Positions 52,422 to 62,012 of a stretch of 64,000 nucleotides of DNA are shown here, piece by piece. The DNA is taken from positions 62,001 through 126,000 of the forward strand of contig NZ_CAIJDP010000090.1 in assembly GCF_903819435.1 (NCBI RefSeq), in the 5' to 3' direction. The notes below the pieces were generated by a model. That model did not search any database. It had not been told where the DNA came from and worked only from the letters and a program-made list of their open reading frames with translations. This DNA comes from Flavobacterium salmonis. Its GTDB lineage: Bacteria; Bacteroidota; Bacteroidia; Flavobacteriales; Flavobacteriaceae. A program made the position numbers and the translations under genes. How positions within the stretch are numbered: the stretch's first letter is position 1; the number at the start of each line of letters is the position of its first letter.

Positions 52422-54644
52422 ATGCTAGATCGTATTGCAAAATTTACCAACAGTACTTCCTTTTTAAACGCCACAAAAGTAACTATTGCATCAGTAGTGC
52501 CTGTTTTAATTTTGAATTTTCTTGGACATTTTGAAATTGGGTTTACCATTGCATTAGGTGCTTTTTACACCTATCCCAGCGACATTCCAAGTACGCTCAG
52601 TCATAAAATAAAAGGATTAGTTGTTACTTCATTTATTGTTTCAGGAGTGAATTTATTAGTAAATCTGGCCTATCCATTTCCTTACTTATTTTATCCCTTT
52701 CTGGCAATATTACTTTTTTTATGCTCTATGATTTCGGTTTATGGACAGCGGGCAACTTTGGTTTCGTTTTCGGCCTTACTCTCTATTTCATTGTCATTCG
52801 GTCATTTGCATCAGGGGATGGAAGCTGTATACTATTCATCTTATATTTTTACCGGAGGAATATTGTATTTAATAGTATCCCTGCTATTTCATTTTGCACA
52901 GCCTTATAAATATATTGAACTTCAAATTGCTGACGGAATACGATTAACAGCAAAATATCTAAAACTAAGAGGCGATTTATGGAATCCTGAAGCCGACAGA
53001 AAAGTAATCATCGAAAAACAATTAACCATTCAGGTTGAACTGAATCAGATTCATGAAGATTTACGTGAAGTATTATTTGGTAACCAAACTGCTACGGTAG
53101 GAAGCAGTCAAAACCGAAAAATGCTGTTGGTTTTTATTACTTTGGTTGAAATTCAGGAATTAGCCTTATACACTTCTTTTGACCATAGTAAACTCCATGA
53201 AAAATTTGACAAGCATCCAAATGTTCTACGAACTTATCAAAATGTGGCCTATAAGCTGGCTTCTACTTTAAAAAAACTTTCCAAAAACGTACATCACATC
53301 ACGAAATATATTGATAAAAATGATTTGAAAAATGAACTTGACGCTCTTGAATTTGCCATTTTTGATTACGAAAAAACCTTAGGAAAAGAAGATGCTGCAG
53401 AAGGTGTTCTAATGCTGACCAACATGCTGAAATATGCAAAAAATCAGGTAGGAAAAATTAAAATCATACAGCGTGCATTTTCGCTTGCCATGCAGTCTTA
53501 TAAATTAAAAGAAAAGGATAAAGAATTAGAAAAATTCCTGACACCTCAATATTATCCCCTGCGCACCCTGACAGAAAATTTAAGTTTTTCTTCATCCATT
53601 TTCAGACATTCTCTGCGACTGACTATTACCATTTTGATTGGTTTTATTATTGGAAAATTTCTTCCGTTTCAAAATGTATATTGGATTTTGCTTACAATCG
53701 TTGTAATTATGAGACCGGGTTATGGCCTTACAAAAGAGCGTTCTTATAATCGTATTTTTGGAACTATCTTAGGGGGATTACTTGCGTTTGGAATCGTTTC
53801 ACTTATACAGAATCATTTCGCTTTGAGTCTTTTGTCTATTGTTTGTATGCTTCTTGGGTTATCGTACGCGCAAAAAAATTATAAGATCAGTGCTACTTTT
53901 GTTACGATGTATGTCGTTTTCATTTATGGTATTCTCGTTCCAAATATAGTTGAAGTAATTCAGTTTCGAATTCTGGATTCCCTGGCCGGAGCAATTTTGG
54001 CATTTTTAGCGAATCAATTTTTATGGCCGGCATGGGAATTTATTAATACTCCGATACATGTTGAAAATTCGATTAGGGCCAACCGTGTATATCTTAAGGA
54101 AATTGCAGATTTTTATAATAAAAAAGGCGAAGTACCCACTTCATACAGACTAGCGAGAAAACACACTTTTATTGAAATCGGAAACTTAATGACTTCTTTT
54201 CAGAGAATGATGCAAGAGCCAAAATCAAAACAAAAATTACTGCCTAAAGTTAACAAACTGGTCGTTTTAAACCATTCATTATTATCTTCGTTAACTTCTT
54301 TATCCACCTATATTCAATTACATCAAACCACTTCAGCATCAGAATCATTCAACTATATCATAAAAACTATTCTTTCAAATTTAGATAATGCCGTTTCAAT
54401 TTTAAGGAACGAAACTATTATAACAGATACTTTTTTTGACAAAGAAGATGTTACACTACAATTTGAAGAAATGAAACGTAAAAACTTCACTCGTTTAGCA
54501 ACAGATGAAGAACTGGACAAAGAAACAAGGCAGGCAAAAATGCAGGAGGCTCAATTGGTTATTGAGCAATTAATCTGGATGAGCAATTTATCCGAAAAAA
54601 TATTAAAAATCACAAAAGAGATTAAAGCAACAAATCCAGATTAA
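52422..54644 (+). CDS. FUSC-family membrane protein (YccS-like)
   Basis: 740 residues. Two sets of membrane helices (about 15-155 and 395-530) separated by a long cytoplasmic helical domain, the FUSC/YccS/YhfK layout. Second set includes YWILLTIVVIMRPGYGLTKERSYNRIFGT, seen in pieces, which is the family signature. Related proteins pair with efflux systems for aromatic acids; the substrate is unknown. TACCTTTG at 52398-52405 is a -7 candidate 16 bases before the ATG. Confidence 0.87.
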   Translation: MLDRIAKFTNSTSFLNATKVTIASVVPVLILNFLGHFEIGFTIALGAFYTYPSDIPSTLSHKIKGLVVTSFIVSGVNLLVNLAYPFPYLFYPFLAILLFLCSMISVYGQRATLVSFSALLSISLSFGHLHQGMEAVYYSSYIFTGGILYLIVSLLFHFAQPYKYIELQIADGIRLTAKYLKLRGDLWNPEADRKVIIEKQLTIQVELNQIHEDLREVLFGNQTATVGSSQNRKMLLVFITLVEIQELALYTSFDHSKLHEKFDKHPNVLRTYQNVAYKLASTLKKLSKNVHHITKYIDKNDLKNELDALEFAIFDYEKTLGKEDAAEGVLMLTNMLKYAKNQVGKIKIIQRAFSLAMQSYKLKEKDKELEKFLTPQYYPLRTLTENLSFSSSIFRHSLRLTITILIGFIIGKFLPFQNVYWILLTIVVIMRPGYGLTKERSYNRIFGTILGGLLAFGIVSLIQNHFALSLLSIVCMLLGLSYAQKNYKISATFVTMYVVFIYGILVPNIVEVIQFRILDSLAGAILAFLANQFLWPAWEFINTPIHVENSIRANRVYLKEIADFYNKKGEVPTSYRLARKHTFIEIGNLMTSFQRMMQEPKSKQKLLPKVNKLVVLNHSLLSSLTSLSTYIQLHQTTSASESFNYIIKTILSNLDNAVSILRNETIITDTFFDKEDVTLQFEEMKRKNFTRLATDEELDKETRQAKMQEAQLVIEQLIWMSNLSEKILKITKEIKATNPD

Positions 54645-54660
54645 TTCATCTGGATTTGTT
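54629..54660. terminator. Hairpin overlapping the end of the FUSC gene
   Basis: Perfect 12-bp arms AACAAATCCAGA / TCTGGATTTGTT around eight bases. The left arm and loop include the final codons and stop (54642-54644). It lies between convergent genes. The U tract is weak. Confidence 0.65.
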
Positions 54661-54691
54661 AATATATTTAGTAAACAGAAAATTTACCTGA

Positions 54692-56185
54692 TTATTTTAA
54701 CTTTAAAACTTCTGAAGTTTGTTTTCTGATTTCTGTTAAAAGCTCTGGCTTATCGTTTAAAGTTTGCCCGTAGGAAGGAATCATGTTTTTTAATTTTGCT
54801 TCCCATTCCGGAGTTTTAATTTGATCTGAAAAACATCTTCCAATTAAATCAACCATAATTGAAACCGCCGTAGAAGCTCCTGGAGACGCTCCTAATAAAA
54901 CGGCCAATGTTCCGTCATGCGTATTAATAACTTCTGTTCCAAACTCTAAAACCCCACCTCCGTTTTCACCTTTTTTGATCACCTGAACACGCTGACCTGC
55001 TTTTTCAAGAACCCAGTCTTTAGATCTTGCAGACGGTAAATATTCACGTAAAGCCTTAATTCTGTCTTTTGGAGACTGACGAACCTGCTCAATTAAATAT
55101 TTTGTTAGCGGAATATTATTAAATCCCGCTGATAGCATCGGAATTAAGTTGTTTGCTTTTATAGATAATGGTAAATCTAAATAAGATCCATTTTTTAAGA
55201 AACGGGTTGAAAATCCTGCGAAAGGTCCAAAAAGTAATGCTTTTTCACCATCAATTACACGGGTATCAATGTGAGGAACCGACATTGGCGGAGCGCCAAC
55301 ACTTGCTTTTCCGTATACTTTTGCCTGATGTTTGGCTATAACTTCCGGATTTGTACATTTTAACCATTGCCCACTTACCGGGAAACCTCCATAACCATCT
55401 CCTTCAGGTACATTTGCTTTTTCAAGTAATGGCAACGAGCCACCACCCGCACCAATAAATACAAATTTAGTATATGCTTTTCTTTTTTGACCAGACCCTA
55501 AATCAGTTATTTTAATTCTCCATGATTTATCATCACGTTGTTTTAATTTTTGAACCTCATGATTAAAGTACAAAGACACACCGTCTAATTTTTCTAAATA
55601 ATTAAACATACTTCTGGTCAACGCACCAAAATTTACATCGGTACCAATGGCCATTGTAGTGGCTGCCAGTTTTTCGTCAGGTTGTCTTCCTTCCATTACA
55701 AGAGGCATCCATTGTTTTAGCTGTTCAAAATCGGTACTAAACAACATTTCGGCAAATAATGGATTAGCCTGCAAAGCTTCATAACGAGTTTTTAAGTACT
55801 GAACATTTTTATCACCCCAAACGAAACTCATATGAGGTACACTTTTGATAAAATTTTCAGGTGATGGTACCTTATTTTGCTCTACTAAATAAGACCAAAA
55901 CTGTCGTGAAACCTCAAAAGCTTCAGCAATGCTAATGGCTTTTTTAGGATCTACAGAACCATCAGCTTTTTCAGGTGTATAATTTAATTCACAAAAAGCA
56001 GAATGCCCTGTTCCGGCATTATTCCATGCATCAGAGCTTTCAGCTGCTGCGATGTCTAATCTTTCGTAAATTTCAATCTTTATATCAGGTTGTAATTCTT
56101 TTAAAATTACCCCAAGAGTAGCACTCATAATTCCAGCTCCAATAAGCACTACTTCACTATTGGAACGTATTGTATTGTCAGGCAT
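54692..56185 (-). CDS. mqo: Malate:quinone oxidoreductase
   Basis: 497 residues. FAD-binding motif LIGAGIMSATLG near residues 14-25, ERLDIAAAESSDAWNNAGTGHSA near 40-62, then LLGASPGASTAVSIM near 435, all typical of Mqo. A membrane-associated TCA-cycle enzyme oxidising malate to oxaloacetate with quinone as acceptor. TAACTTTG on the minus strand (56215-56208) is a -7 candidate 22 bases upstream. Confidence 0.96.
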   Translation of the reverse strand: MPDNTIRSNSEVVLIGAGIMSATLGVILKELQPDIKIEIYERLDIAAAESSDAWNNAGTGHSAFCELNYTPEKADGSVDPKKAISIAEAFEVSRQFWSYLVEQNKVPSPENFIKSVPHMSFVWGDKNVQYLKTRYEALQANPLFAEMLFSTDFEQLKQWMPLVMEGRQPDEKLAATTMAIGTDVNFGALTRSMFNYLEKLDGVSLYFNHEVQKLKQRDDKSWRIKITDLGSGQKRKAYTKFVFIGAGGGSLPLLEKANVPEGDGYGGFPVSGQWLKCTNPEVIAKHQAKVYGKASVGAPPMSVPHIDTRVIDGEKALLFGPFAGFSTRFLKNGSYLDLPLSIKANNLIPMLSAGFNNIPLTKYLIEQVRQSPKDRIKALREYLPSARSKDWVLEKAGQRVQVIKKGENGGGVLEFGTEVINTHDGTLAVLLGASPGASTAVSIMVDLIGRCFSDQIKTPEWEAKLKNMIPSYGQTLNDKPELLTEIRKQTSEVLKLK

Positions 56186-56310
56186 AACACTATTTTATTT
56201 AAAAATGCAAAGTTACCTTTTATAATCTCAAAAAAAAAGGTTTTTCGACATGATAAAAGTTAGAAAATCATATTTTTTTCTAAATAAAGTGAAATTTATT
56301 GCCTCAAAAG

Positions 56311-56727
56311 TTAAAAACGATTAGAAGAAAGATAGTCCTGAAGCATAATCGTTGCGGAAATTTCATCAATCAGTCCTTTGTTCTGACGCTGCTTTTTACT
56401 TAGTCCACTATCGATCATTGTCTGAAAAGCCATTTTTGAAGTAAAACGCTCATCTACCCGAACGACTTTCATCTCCGGAAAAATATTAGAAAAATGAGTT
56501 ACGAAACCTTTTATGATGGATGCACTTTCAGATGGCTGGCCATTCATTTGTTTCGGCTCACCAATTATAACCGCTTCTACCTTCTCTTTTGCAAAATAAT
56601 CTTTTAGGAAATCTATTAAAGTATTCGTTGGAATCGTGGTTAAACCCGAAGCTATAATCTGCATTTCATCAGTAACAGCGATTCCGGTTCGTTTTTGTCC
56701 GTAGTCTATGGAAAGGATTCTGGGCAT
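56311..56727 (-). CDS. ruvX: RuvX/YqgF-family nuclease
   Basis: 138 residues with RNase-H-like fold: MPRILSIDYGQKRTGIAV (catalytic Asp7), VIIGEPKQMNGQPSE with the Glu and RVDERFTSKMA with the final Asp/Glu region, then IDEISATIMLQDYL. Proposed to resolve Holliday junctions and to mature 16S rRNA. 2 bases after the membrane protein gene upstream. Confidence 0.93.
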   Translation of the reverse strand: MPRILSIDYGQKRTGIAVTDEMQIIASGLTTIPTNTLIDFLKDYFAKEKVEAVIIGEPKQMNGQPSESASIIKGFVTHFSNIFPEMKVVRVDERFTSKMAFQTMIDSGLSKKQRQNKGLIDEISATIMLQDYLSSNRF

Positions 56728-56729
56728 TT

Positions 56730-57170
56730 TTAATTAATTTTATAAAACAACGTTGAATAAAGAAATATCTGAGACAAATGCAGAAATGTAAAATATGTAT
56801 AATAAAACTTTTTAATTAAGGTCAACTTTTCTTCTTCTACCCTATTATGATACCAAAAACCATTTAAAAATCCATTTTTAGAATAAATAAATGGTTCTCC
56901 AAAAATTTCATTGTTAATCCAAAATAATATTCTGTTTGTCAATAATACAAATAATGGCAAAGCATATGTAAAGATTGTTTTAGACTTTGACAGATAGCTT
57001 AAATTAAATAATGTTATAAAAAAACCAATAATTAAAATTATAAGACCAATTAAAAATAGCTTTTTAAAAATCGAAAACAACTTAATATCTTCAAATGCTA
57101 AATAAATAAAAAGACTAAATACAGAAACAAAGCCTGTTAAAGTATAAAAATAAATTTCCCCTAAACTCAT
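56730..57170 (-). CDS. Four-helix membrane protein, unknown function
   Basis: 146 residues, hydrophobic segments at about 7-25, 33-53, 63-83 and 118-140. Basic and aromatic loops (NEIFGEPFIYSKNGF). No family recognised. Stop lies 2 bases before ruvX, so co-transcription is likely. Confidence 0.7.
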   Translation of the reverse strand: MSLGEIYFYTLTGFVSVFSLFIYLAFEDIKLFSIFKKLFLIGLIILIIGFFITLFNLSYLSKSKTIFTYALPLFVLLTNRILFWINNEIFGEPFIYSKNGFLNGFWYHNRVEEEKLTLIKKFYYTYFTFLHLSQIFLYSTLFYKIN

Positions 57171-57293
57171 TTATTTAGAAATTGTTTTTCAGATAAAATA
57201 TTATTAAGCTTGAAACGTGTTATAAGCAGTAATACTTAGCAATTTTATCTCCTCAACATTATTTTAAATTACAAATATAAAACTTTTCAAACT

Positions 57294-58037
57294 TTATTTC
57301 TCTTTATTCAGCCTCCCAATTCTTAGCAATAAAGGAAATTTCACTTTCTTATCATTATTTCTCCAGGAAAGTTTCAATTCATCATAAATCAGATCTATTG
57401 GATTTTGATTCTTTTTTGAAATATAATGCTGTACAGAAGACCATGTTTGAAGATATCCGATAAGCATTTCTAAACTCCATGTAAATTCATTTTGAAATTT
57501 CTGTGCCGGAATTTCTTCAAACGGAAATGGAATCGTTTCATAATTTTCATCCAGATACCTTCTTTCAGCATCCCAATAAGATCCCACAATATCATAATAA
57601 AAATGTCTCAGGATTTTATCTGAATCCGGATTGGTAGAAAATAATCCGTAACCCATGACAGCAAAAACGCCTTCCGGTTTTAATATTCTGTAAATTTCTT
57701 TATAAAATGGATCAAAATCAAACCAGTGTACAGCTTGTGCCACAACAATCAAATCAAATTGCTGATTTCCGAAAGAAGTTTTCTCAGCAGATCCTTTACT
57801 ATACATTATATTATCAGCCAGAGTAGCATTGTCTAGTTGCTTCTGGCTTATATCTGTTGCAAATACTTTATCAAAATAAGCCGAAAGTTTATGGGCAACC
57901 TGCCCGTTTCCTGTAGCCAGATCCAAAGCAGTCGATTTATTATCAACAAACGAAATTATATATTGAATCATTTCCTCAGGATATTGAGGACGAAATTTAG
58001 AATAATCCACTGCCTGTTTTGAAAAATTATCTTTCAT
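57294..58037 (-). CDS. Class I SAM-dependent methyltransferase
   Basis: 247 residues. SAM motif I ALDLATGNGQVAHKL near 36-50, motif II region KVFATDISQKQLD, and QFDLIVVAQAVHWFDFDPFYKEI near 98-120, the pattern of the Methyltransf_11 group (Tmt1/YcgJ-like, trans-aconitate-type). A C-terminal helical part has no catalytic hallmark. Substrate unknown. Confidence 0.88.
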   Translation of the reverse strand: MKDNFSKQAVDYSKFRPQYPEEMIQYIISFVDNKSTALDLATGNGQVAHKLSAYFDKVFATDISQKQLDNATLADNIMYSKGSAEKTSFGNQQFDLIVVAQAVHWFDFDPFYKEIYRILKPEGVFAVMGYGLFSTNPDSDKILRHFYYDIVGSYWDAERRYLDENYETIPFPFEEIPAQKFQNEFTWSLEMLIGYLQTWSSVQHYISKKNQNPIDLIYDELKLSWRNNDKKVKFPLLLRIGRLNKEK

Positions 58038-58114
58038 AAATATGAATTTTAAATCAATATCCTAAAGGTATAACTTTTATTTTAGCCCTCTTTTTATAAA
58101 ACCGCCTAAACTGC

Positions 58115-58150
58115 AAAAAATCCGTTCTGAAAAATTCAAAACGGATTTTA
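58115..58150. terminator. Terminator after the PAS gene
   Basis: AAAATCCGTT / AACGGATTTT arms (58117-58126 and 58140-58149), A run to the left. It lies between the PAS gene end (58191) and the methyltransferase start, on the same strand. Confidence 0.75.
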
Positions 58151-58190
58151 ACCAAATTTAAAACAACTAAAAATTTATTATAAAGTAGCA

Positions 58191-58817
58191 TTATCTACCG
58201 AATAATCTGGAAAAAAAACCTTTCTCTTCTTCATCTTCTGATTTCATTTCGTAATTGGCAAATTTTGACTGCGCTTTTTCATGTTCATAAATCAACTCCT
58301 TAATATATTCAACATAACTTCTCTTTTTTTCTTCAAGAAAGCCAATCAGGTATTTTTCACTAAATTCAACGCCGCTCGCTGCTTCAATTTGAAGTAACTT
58401 TTTATAAAGCGGCTCAATATGCAAAGAAATAACCTCCTGAGGAACGGATTGTCTTCTTCCAAAATAATTCACAATCACTCCATTTTCATCTCTTGCAATT
58501 TCAAAATCTGTAATTACCCAGTAATATCTTCCTGATTTAGCTAAGTTTTTCACAATTGCATGAAAGTTTTTTCCTTGCTTCAGATTTTCCCAAAGCACTT
58601 TGAAAATTACTCTTGGCATATCGGGATGACGTATAATATTATGCGGTTGTCCCATTAGTTCATAATCTTCATAACCAGAAACATCTACAAAAACTTCATT
58701 GGCATATTCTATAATACCAAAAGCATTTGTTTTACTCATAATTACTTGTGTTTTGTCCCACGTGACTTCTTTATCAATAACTGCAATTCGGTTTTGAAGC
58801 TGATTTTCCTGATTCAT
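58191..58817 (-). CDS. PAS-domain protein, Aer-like
   Basis: 208 residues, no TM helix. Residues 15-120 form a PAS domain of the Aer/PAS_3 kind: TKNAFGIIEYANEVFVDVSGY (in pieces), PHNIIRHPDMPRVIFKVLWENL, and GRYYWVITDFEIARDENGVIVNYFG. In Aer this fold binds FAD and senses redox state. The C-terminal helical part (EIIYEHEKAQSKFANYEM-like) lacks the methyl-accepting domain, so it is not a full chemoreceptor. Its promoter carries an FNR-type site. Confidence 0.85.
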   Translation of the reverse strand: MNQENQLQNRIAVIDKEVTWDKTQVIMSKTNAFGIIEYANEVFVDVSGYEDYELMGQPHNIIRHPDMPRVIFKVLWENLKQGKNFHAIVKNLAKSGRYYWVITDFEIARDENGVIVNYFGRRQSVPQEVISLHIEPLYKKLLQIEAASGVEFSEKYLIGFLEEKKRSYVEYIKELIYEHEKAQSKFANYEMKSEDEEEKGFFSRLFGR

Positions 58818-58882
58818 ATTGACTTACTATAATGATTGTTTAAATTATTTCAATTCCTTTTCTTTTATCAGGAATTGTGCTG

Positions 58883-58926
58883 CAAAACTAATAAGAACAA
58901 AAATCACCAAATCTGATTTTTATCAT
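58883..58926 (-). promoter_or_regulatory. FNR-type promoter of the PAS gene
   Basis: On the minus strand the box reads ATGA-TAAAAA-TCAG (58926-58913), one base off ATGA-N6-TCAT. Exactly 22 bases later lies TAGTTTTG (58890-58883), a TANNTTTG match. The leader is longer (65 bases) than in the other three. Confidence 0.6.
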
Positions 58927-59036
58927 ATAATAAACATTAAATAATTATCATTTTCAGATCTCATTCAGACAAAACAGAATTTATCAAATTAAAAACAAAA
59001 AGTTATATTTATAACACTTTCAAATTGATTTACCTT

Positions 59037-59065
59037 TTTGATTTTATACAAATACTCTATCTTTG
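59037..59065 (+). promoter_or_regulatory. Promoter of dapD
   Basis: TTTG ending at 59040, 17 bases, TATCTTTG (59058-59065), a full TANNTTTG match, 16 bases before ATG 59082. Confidence 0.5.
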
Positions 59066-59081
59066 CCAAAAATTTAAATTT

Positions 59082-59897
59082 ATGAATTCTTTACAAACTA
59101 TAATTGAACAAGCTTGGGAAAACAGAGCTTTATTACAAGAAGAAACAACTACTAATGCGATCAGAGAAGTTATCGAATTATTAGATTCAGGAAAACTTCG
59201 TGTTGCTGAACCAAAAGGTGACGGATGGCAGGTTAACGAATGGGTAAAAAAAGCTGTTGTAATGTATTTCCCTATCCAAAAAATGGAAACCTTAGAAGCT
59301 GGAATCTTCGAATACAACGACAAAATGTTGTTAAAAAGAGATTACGCTGAAAAAGGTGTTCGTGTAGTTCCCGGAGCTTCTGCACGTTACGGTTCATTTA
59401 TTTCAAGCGGTGTAATTATGATGCCTAGTTATGTAAACATTGGTGCTTATGTTGATGCCGGAACTATGGTTGACACATGGGCTACTGTTGGCAGCTGTGC
59501 ACAAATTGGTAAAGATGTACACTTAAGCGGCGGTGTTGGTATTGGAGGCGTTTTAGAGCCATTACAAGCAGCTCCTGTTATCATTGAAGATGGTGTTTTT
59601 GTAGGCTCACGCTGTATTGTTGTAGAAGGTGTTCACGTAGGAAAAGAAGCTGTTTTGGGTGCAAATGTATGTTTGACTGCTTCTACTAAAATTATTGATG
59701 TTACGGGAGAAACTCCTCTAGAAATGAAAGGTTTTGTACCAGCACGTTCTGTTGTAATTCCTGGAAGTTATACTAAAAAATTCGCTGCAGGTGATTTTCA
59801 GGTTCCATGTGCTTTAATTATTGGTACCCGTAAACCATCTACAGATTTGAAAACTTCATTAAATAATGCGTTACGCGAATATGACGTAGCCGTATAA
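59082..59897 (+). CDS. dapD: Tetrahydrodipicolinate N-succinyltransferase
   Basis: 271 residues from ATG 59082; a frame extension to 59025 lacks an ATG and lies across the promoter. Helical N-terminus, then left-handed beta-helix repeats (VGSCAQIGKDVHLSGGVGIGG), RGSF-like ARYGSFISSGVIMMPS, and VVIPGSYTKKF near the end. Catalyses succinylation of tetrahydrodipicolinate in lysine/diaminopimelate synthesis. Confidence 0.96.
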   Translation: MNSLQTIIEQAWENRALLQEETTTNAIREVIELLDSGKLRVAEPKGDGWQVNEWVKKAVVMYFPIQKMETLEAGIFEYNDKMLLKRDYAEKGVRVVPGASARYGSFISSGVIMMPSYVNIGAYVDAGTMVDTWATVGSCAQIGKDVHLSGGVGIGGVLEPLQAAPVIIEDGVFVGSRCIVVEGVHVGKEAVLGANVCLTASTKIIDVTGETPLEMKGFVPARSVVIPGSYTKKFAAGDFQVPCALIIGTRKPSTDLKTSLNNALREYDVAV

Positions 59898-59923
59898 TTT
59901 AAGACTAAAATATTTTAAATTCC

Positions 59924-59958
59924 AAATTCCAAACTGCTGATTGGAGTTTGGAATTTTT
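59924..59958 (+). terminator. Rho-independent terminator after dapD
   Basis: Perfect 12-bp arms AAATTCCAAACT / AGTTTGGAATTT around GCTGATTGG, followed by T. It is 27 bases past the stop. Confidence 0.88.
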
Positions 59959-60018
59959 ATTTTAAAAACTATTTCTATTTTTGCAGCAATTTGTACTTAA
60001 CTAAAAAGAATTCAATAT

Positions 60019-61068
60019 ATGAAGGTGCTTGTAATTCAAAATAAAATGATTGGTGACGTGTTAACAAGTACTGTCATTTGTGAAACTATCAAAAAACACC
60101 AGCCAGACTGGAAAATTCATTACATGATTCAACCCAATACTTTAGCGGTTGTAGAAAACAATCCATTTATTGATAAAATCGTTTTTTTTGAACCTCAAAA
60201 ACACAAAGGTTTATTTAAGCTAATTTCTTTTGGATCCAGTTTAGCTCCAGAAAAATATGACGCAGTAATTGATGCTTACGGAAAATGGGAAAGTATCTTA
60301 CCGGCATATTTCTCTGGCGCAAAAATTAGAATTGGGTTTAAAAAATGGTATACTTCGCTGTTGTTTACTATTACTGTAATTCAGAAAAAAAATGTCGAAG
60401 GTTCAGCTGTTTACCATCGACTACAACTAGTCGAAGCTTTATTAAAAGTTAAAACTGAAATAATATTTCCTAAAATTTATTTGACCCATACCGAAATAAA
60501 TCAGGCAAAAACCGCAATTAAGGAACGATTGAACCCTGCATTAAAAATCATTATGATAAGTGTTTTAGGAAGTGGGAAAAGCAAAAGCCTGCCTCCTGAA
60601 AAAATGGCCGAAACTCTTGACATTATTGCAGAGCAAGACGTTCAGCTACTTTTTAATTTTATGCCTGATCAGGAAGAAGAAGCAAAAATTATTTATGATT
60701 TATGTAAAACACAAACACAACAAAGAATTGTATTTGATTTTTACACTAAAAGTTTACGCGCATTTCTTGCCGTTTTATCACAATGCGATGCCTTAATTGG
60801 AAATGAGGGTGGCGCTGTAAACATGGCAAAAGCACTCAATATCAAAACCTTTACTATTTTTAGTCCATGGATAAACAAATCGTCCTGGAACATGTTGAGC
60901 GATAAAGAAAATCATATCGCAGTACACCTGAAAGACTTTTTTCCGGATATATACGAAAACAAGCATCCAAAAGAGTTTAAGAGTAAATCATTAGAACTTT
61001 ATAATAAATTTGATAGTAATTTATACAAAGGATCTTTACAGGAATTTGTGAAACGAATTAGTTTATAA
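60019..61068 (+). CDS. GT9-family glycosyltransferase (heptosyltransferase-like)
   Basis: 349 residues, GT-B fold. N-terminal MKVLVIQNKMIGDVLTSTVICE, the family motif IGDVLTS, central SVLGSGKSKSLPPEKMAE, and C-terminal LSQCDALIGNEGGAVNMAKAL with the GN-EGG-A nucleotide-binding pattern. Adds a sugar, often heptose, to lipopolysaccharide core on the cytoplasmic face. TATTTTTG at 59976-59983 is a -7 candidate. Its 3' end overlaps the convergent epimerase gene by 11 bases. Confidence 0.88.
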   Translation: MKVLVIQNKMIGDVLTSTVICETIKKHQPDWKIHYMIQPNTLAVVENNPFIDKIVFFEPQKHKGLFKLISFGSSLAPEKYDAVIDAYGKWESILPAYFSGAKIRIGFKKWYTSLLFTITVIQKKNVEGSAVYHRLQLVEALLKVKTEIIFPKIYLTHTEINQAKTAIKERLNPALKIIMISVLGSGKSKSLPPEKMAETLDIIAEQDVQLLFNFMPDQEEEAKIIYDLCKTQTQQRIVFDFYTKSLRAFLAVLSQCDALIGNEGGAVNMAKALNIKTFTIFSPWINKSSWNMLSDKENHIAVHLKDFFPDIYENKHPKEFKSKSLELYNKFDSNLYKGSLQEFVKRISL

Positions 61069-62002
61069 ATTTCTCAAAATACCAATTTACCTGCTCCTGT
61101 AAACCTTGTTTCAAACTCACTTTTGGATTGTAATTCAATAAAGTCCTTGCTTTATCAATTATTGCAGCCGTTTTTAACTGATCGCCTTTTCTTGGTGGGT
61201 GGTGATCAATAATTAATTTTTTATTCATAATTTCCTCAACAGCTGTAATTCCTTCTTGTGTAGTATTTACTTCGTCTGTTCCAAGGTTTATAATTTCACC
61301 GTTTACCAACTCTTCTTTCCCAATGATAGCTGCCAGTCCTTCAACGATATCGCCTACATAGGTAAAGCTGCGTTCATGGTAAATACTGCCTTCAAAAAGT
61401 GGAAAAGGTTTATCATAATATAAATTTTCAATCAGTTTAGTATATAATTTCTCAGGACGTTCACGTGGGCCATAAACAGAATAAAGTCTTACTGAACAAG
61501 CCTTTATCTTGCCTTCAATTTTTAAACTCAATACTAATTGTTCTGCTGCAAGTTTCGTAACCCCATAATAAGAAGCCGGTTTTGGGATAGCTATTTCATT
61601 TACTGTGGCTTCTTTTCCATAAACCGATGATGTAGCAATATTTACAAATAATTTTAAATCCGGATTATACTTTACAACAGAATCTAATAAATTTTGTGTT
61701 GCATAAATATTATTATCTACATATTCCTGCAATGGTGTTTCAGCAGAAATTCCGGGCTGTGCTGCTAAATGAAAAATATAATCATATTGGTTTTCGAAAA
61801 CCGATTTTAAATCAGAATTTAAATCTTCCCGAAAAATAGTAACGCCTTTGTTTACCAAATCAGAAGCATTGATTTCTTTTAATTTTACATCATAATAATC
61901 ATTAAAATTATCAATTCCAAAGACCAAATGACCCATTGAAACTAATTTTTCACAAAGATGTGAAGCTATAAAACCTGCTGCTCCGGTAACTAATATTTTC
62001 AT
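61058..62002 (-). CDS. NAD-dependent sugar epimerase/dehydratase
   Basis: 314 residues, extended SDR. Rossmann motif GAAGFIASH at 7-15, FHLAAQPGI near 76, catalytic Ser in ATSSVYG and Y-x-x-x-K in SYYGVTK near 145, then SVYGPRERPE. The pattern is close to UDP-glucuronate 4-epimerase and UDP-glucose 4-epimerase. The nucleotide sugar cannot be fixed by eye. Next to glycosyltransferase genes, so it likely supplies a sugar for surface glycan. Confidence 0.9.
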   Translation of the reverse strand: MKILVTGAAGFIASHLCEKLVSMGHLVFGIDNFNDYYDVKLKEINASDLVNKGVTIFREDLNSDLKSVFENQYDYIFHLAAQPGISAETPLQEYVDNNIYATQNLLDSVVKYNPDLKLFVNIATSSVYGKEATVNEIAIPKPASYYGVTKLAAEQLVLSLKIEGKIKACSVRLYSVYGPRERPEKLYTKLIENLYYDKPFPLFEGSIYHERSFTYVGDIVEGLAAIIGKEELVNGEIINLGTDEVNTTQEGITAVEEIMNKKLIIDHHPPRKGDQLKTAAIIDKARTLLNYNPKVSLKQGLQEQVNWYFEKFIN

Positions 62003-62012
62003 TTACAATAAA

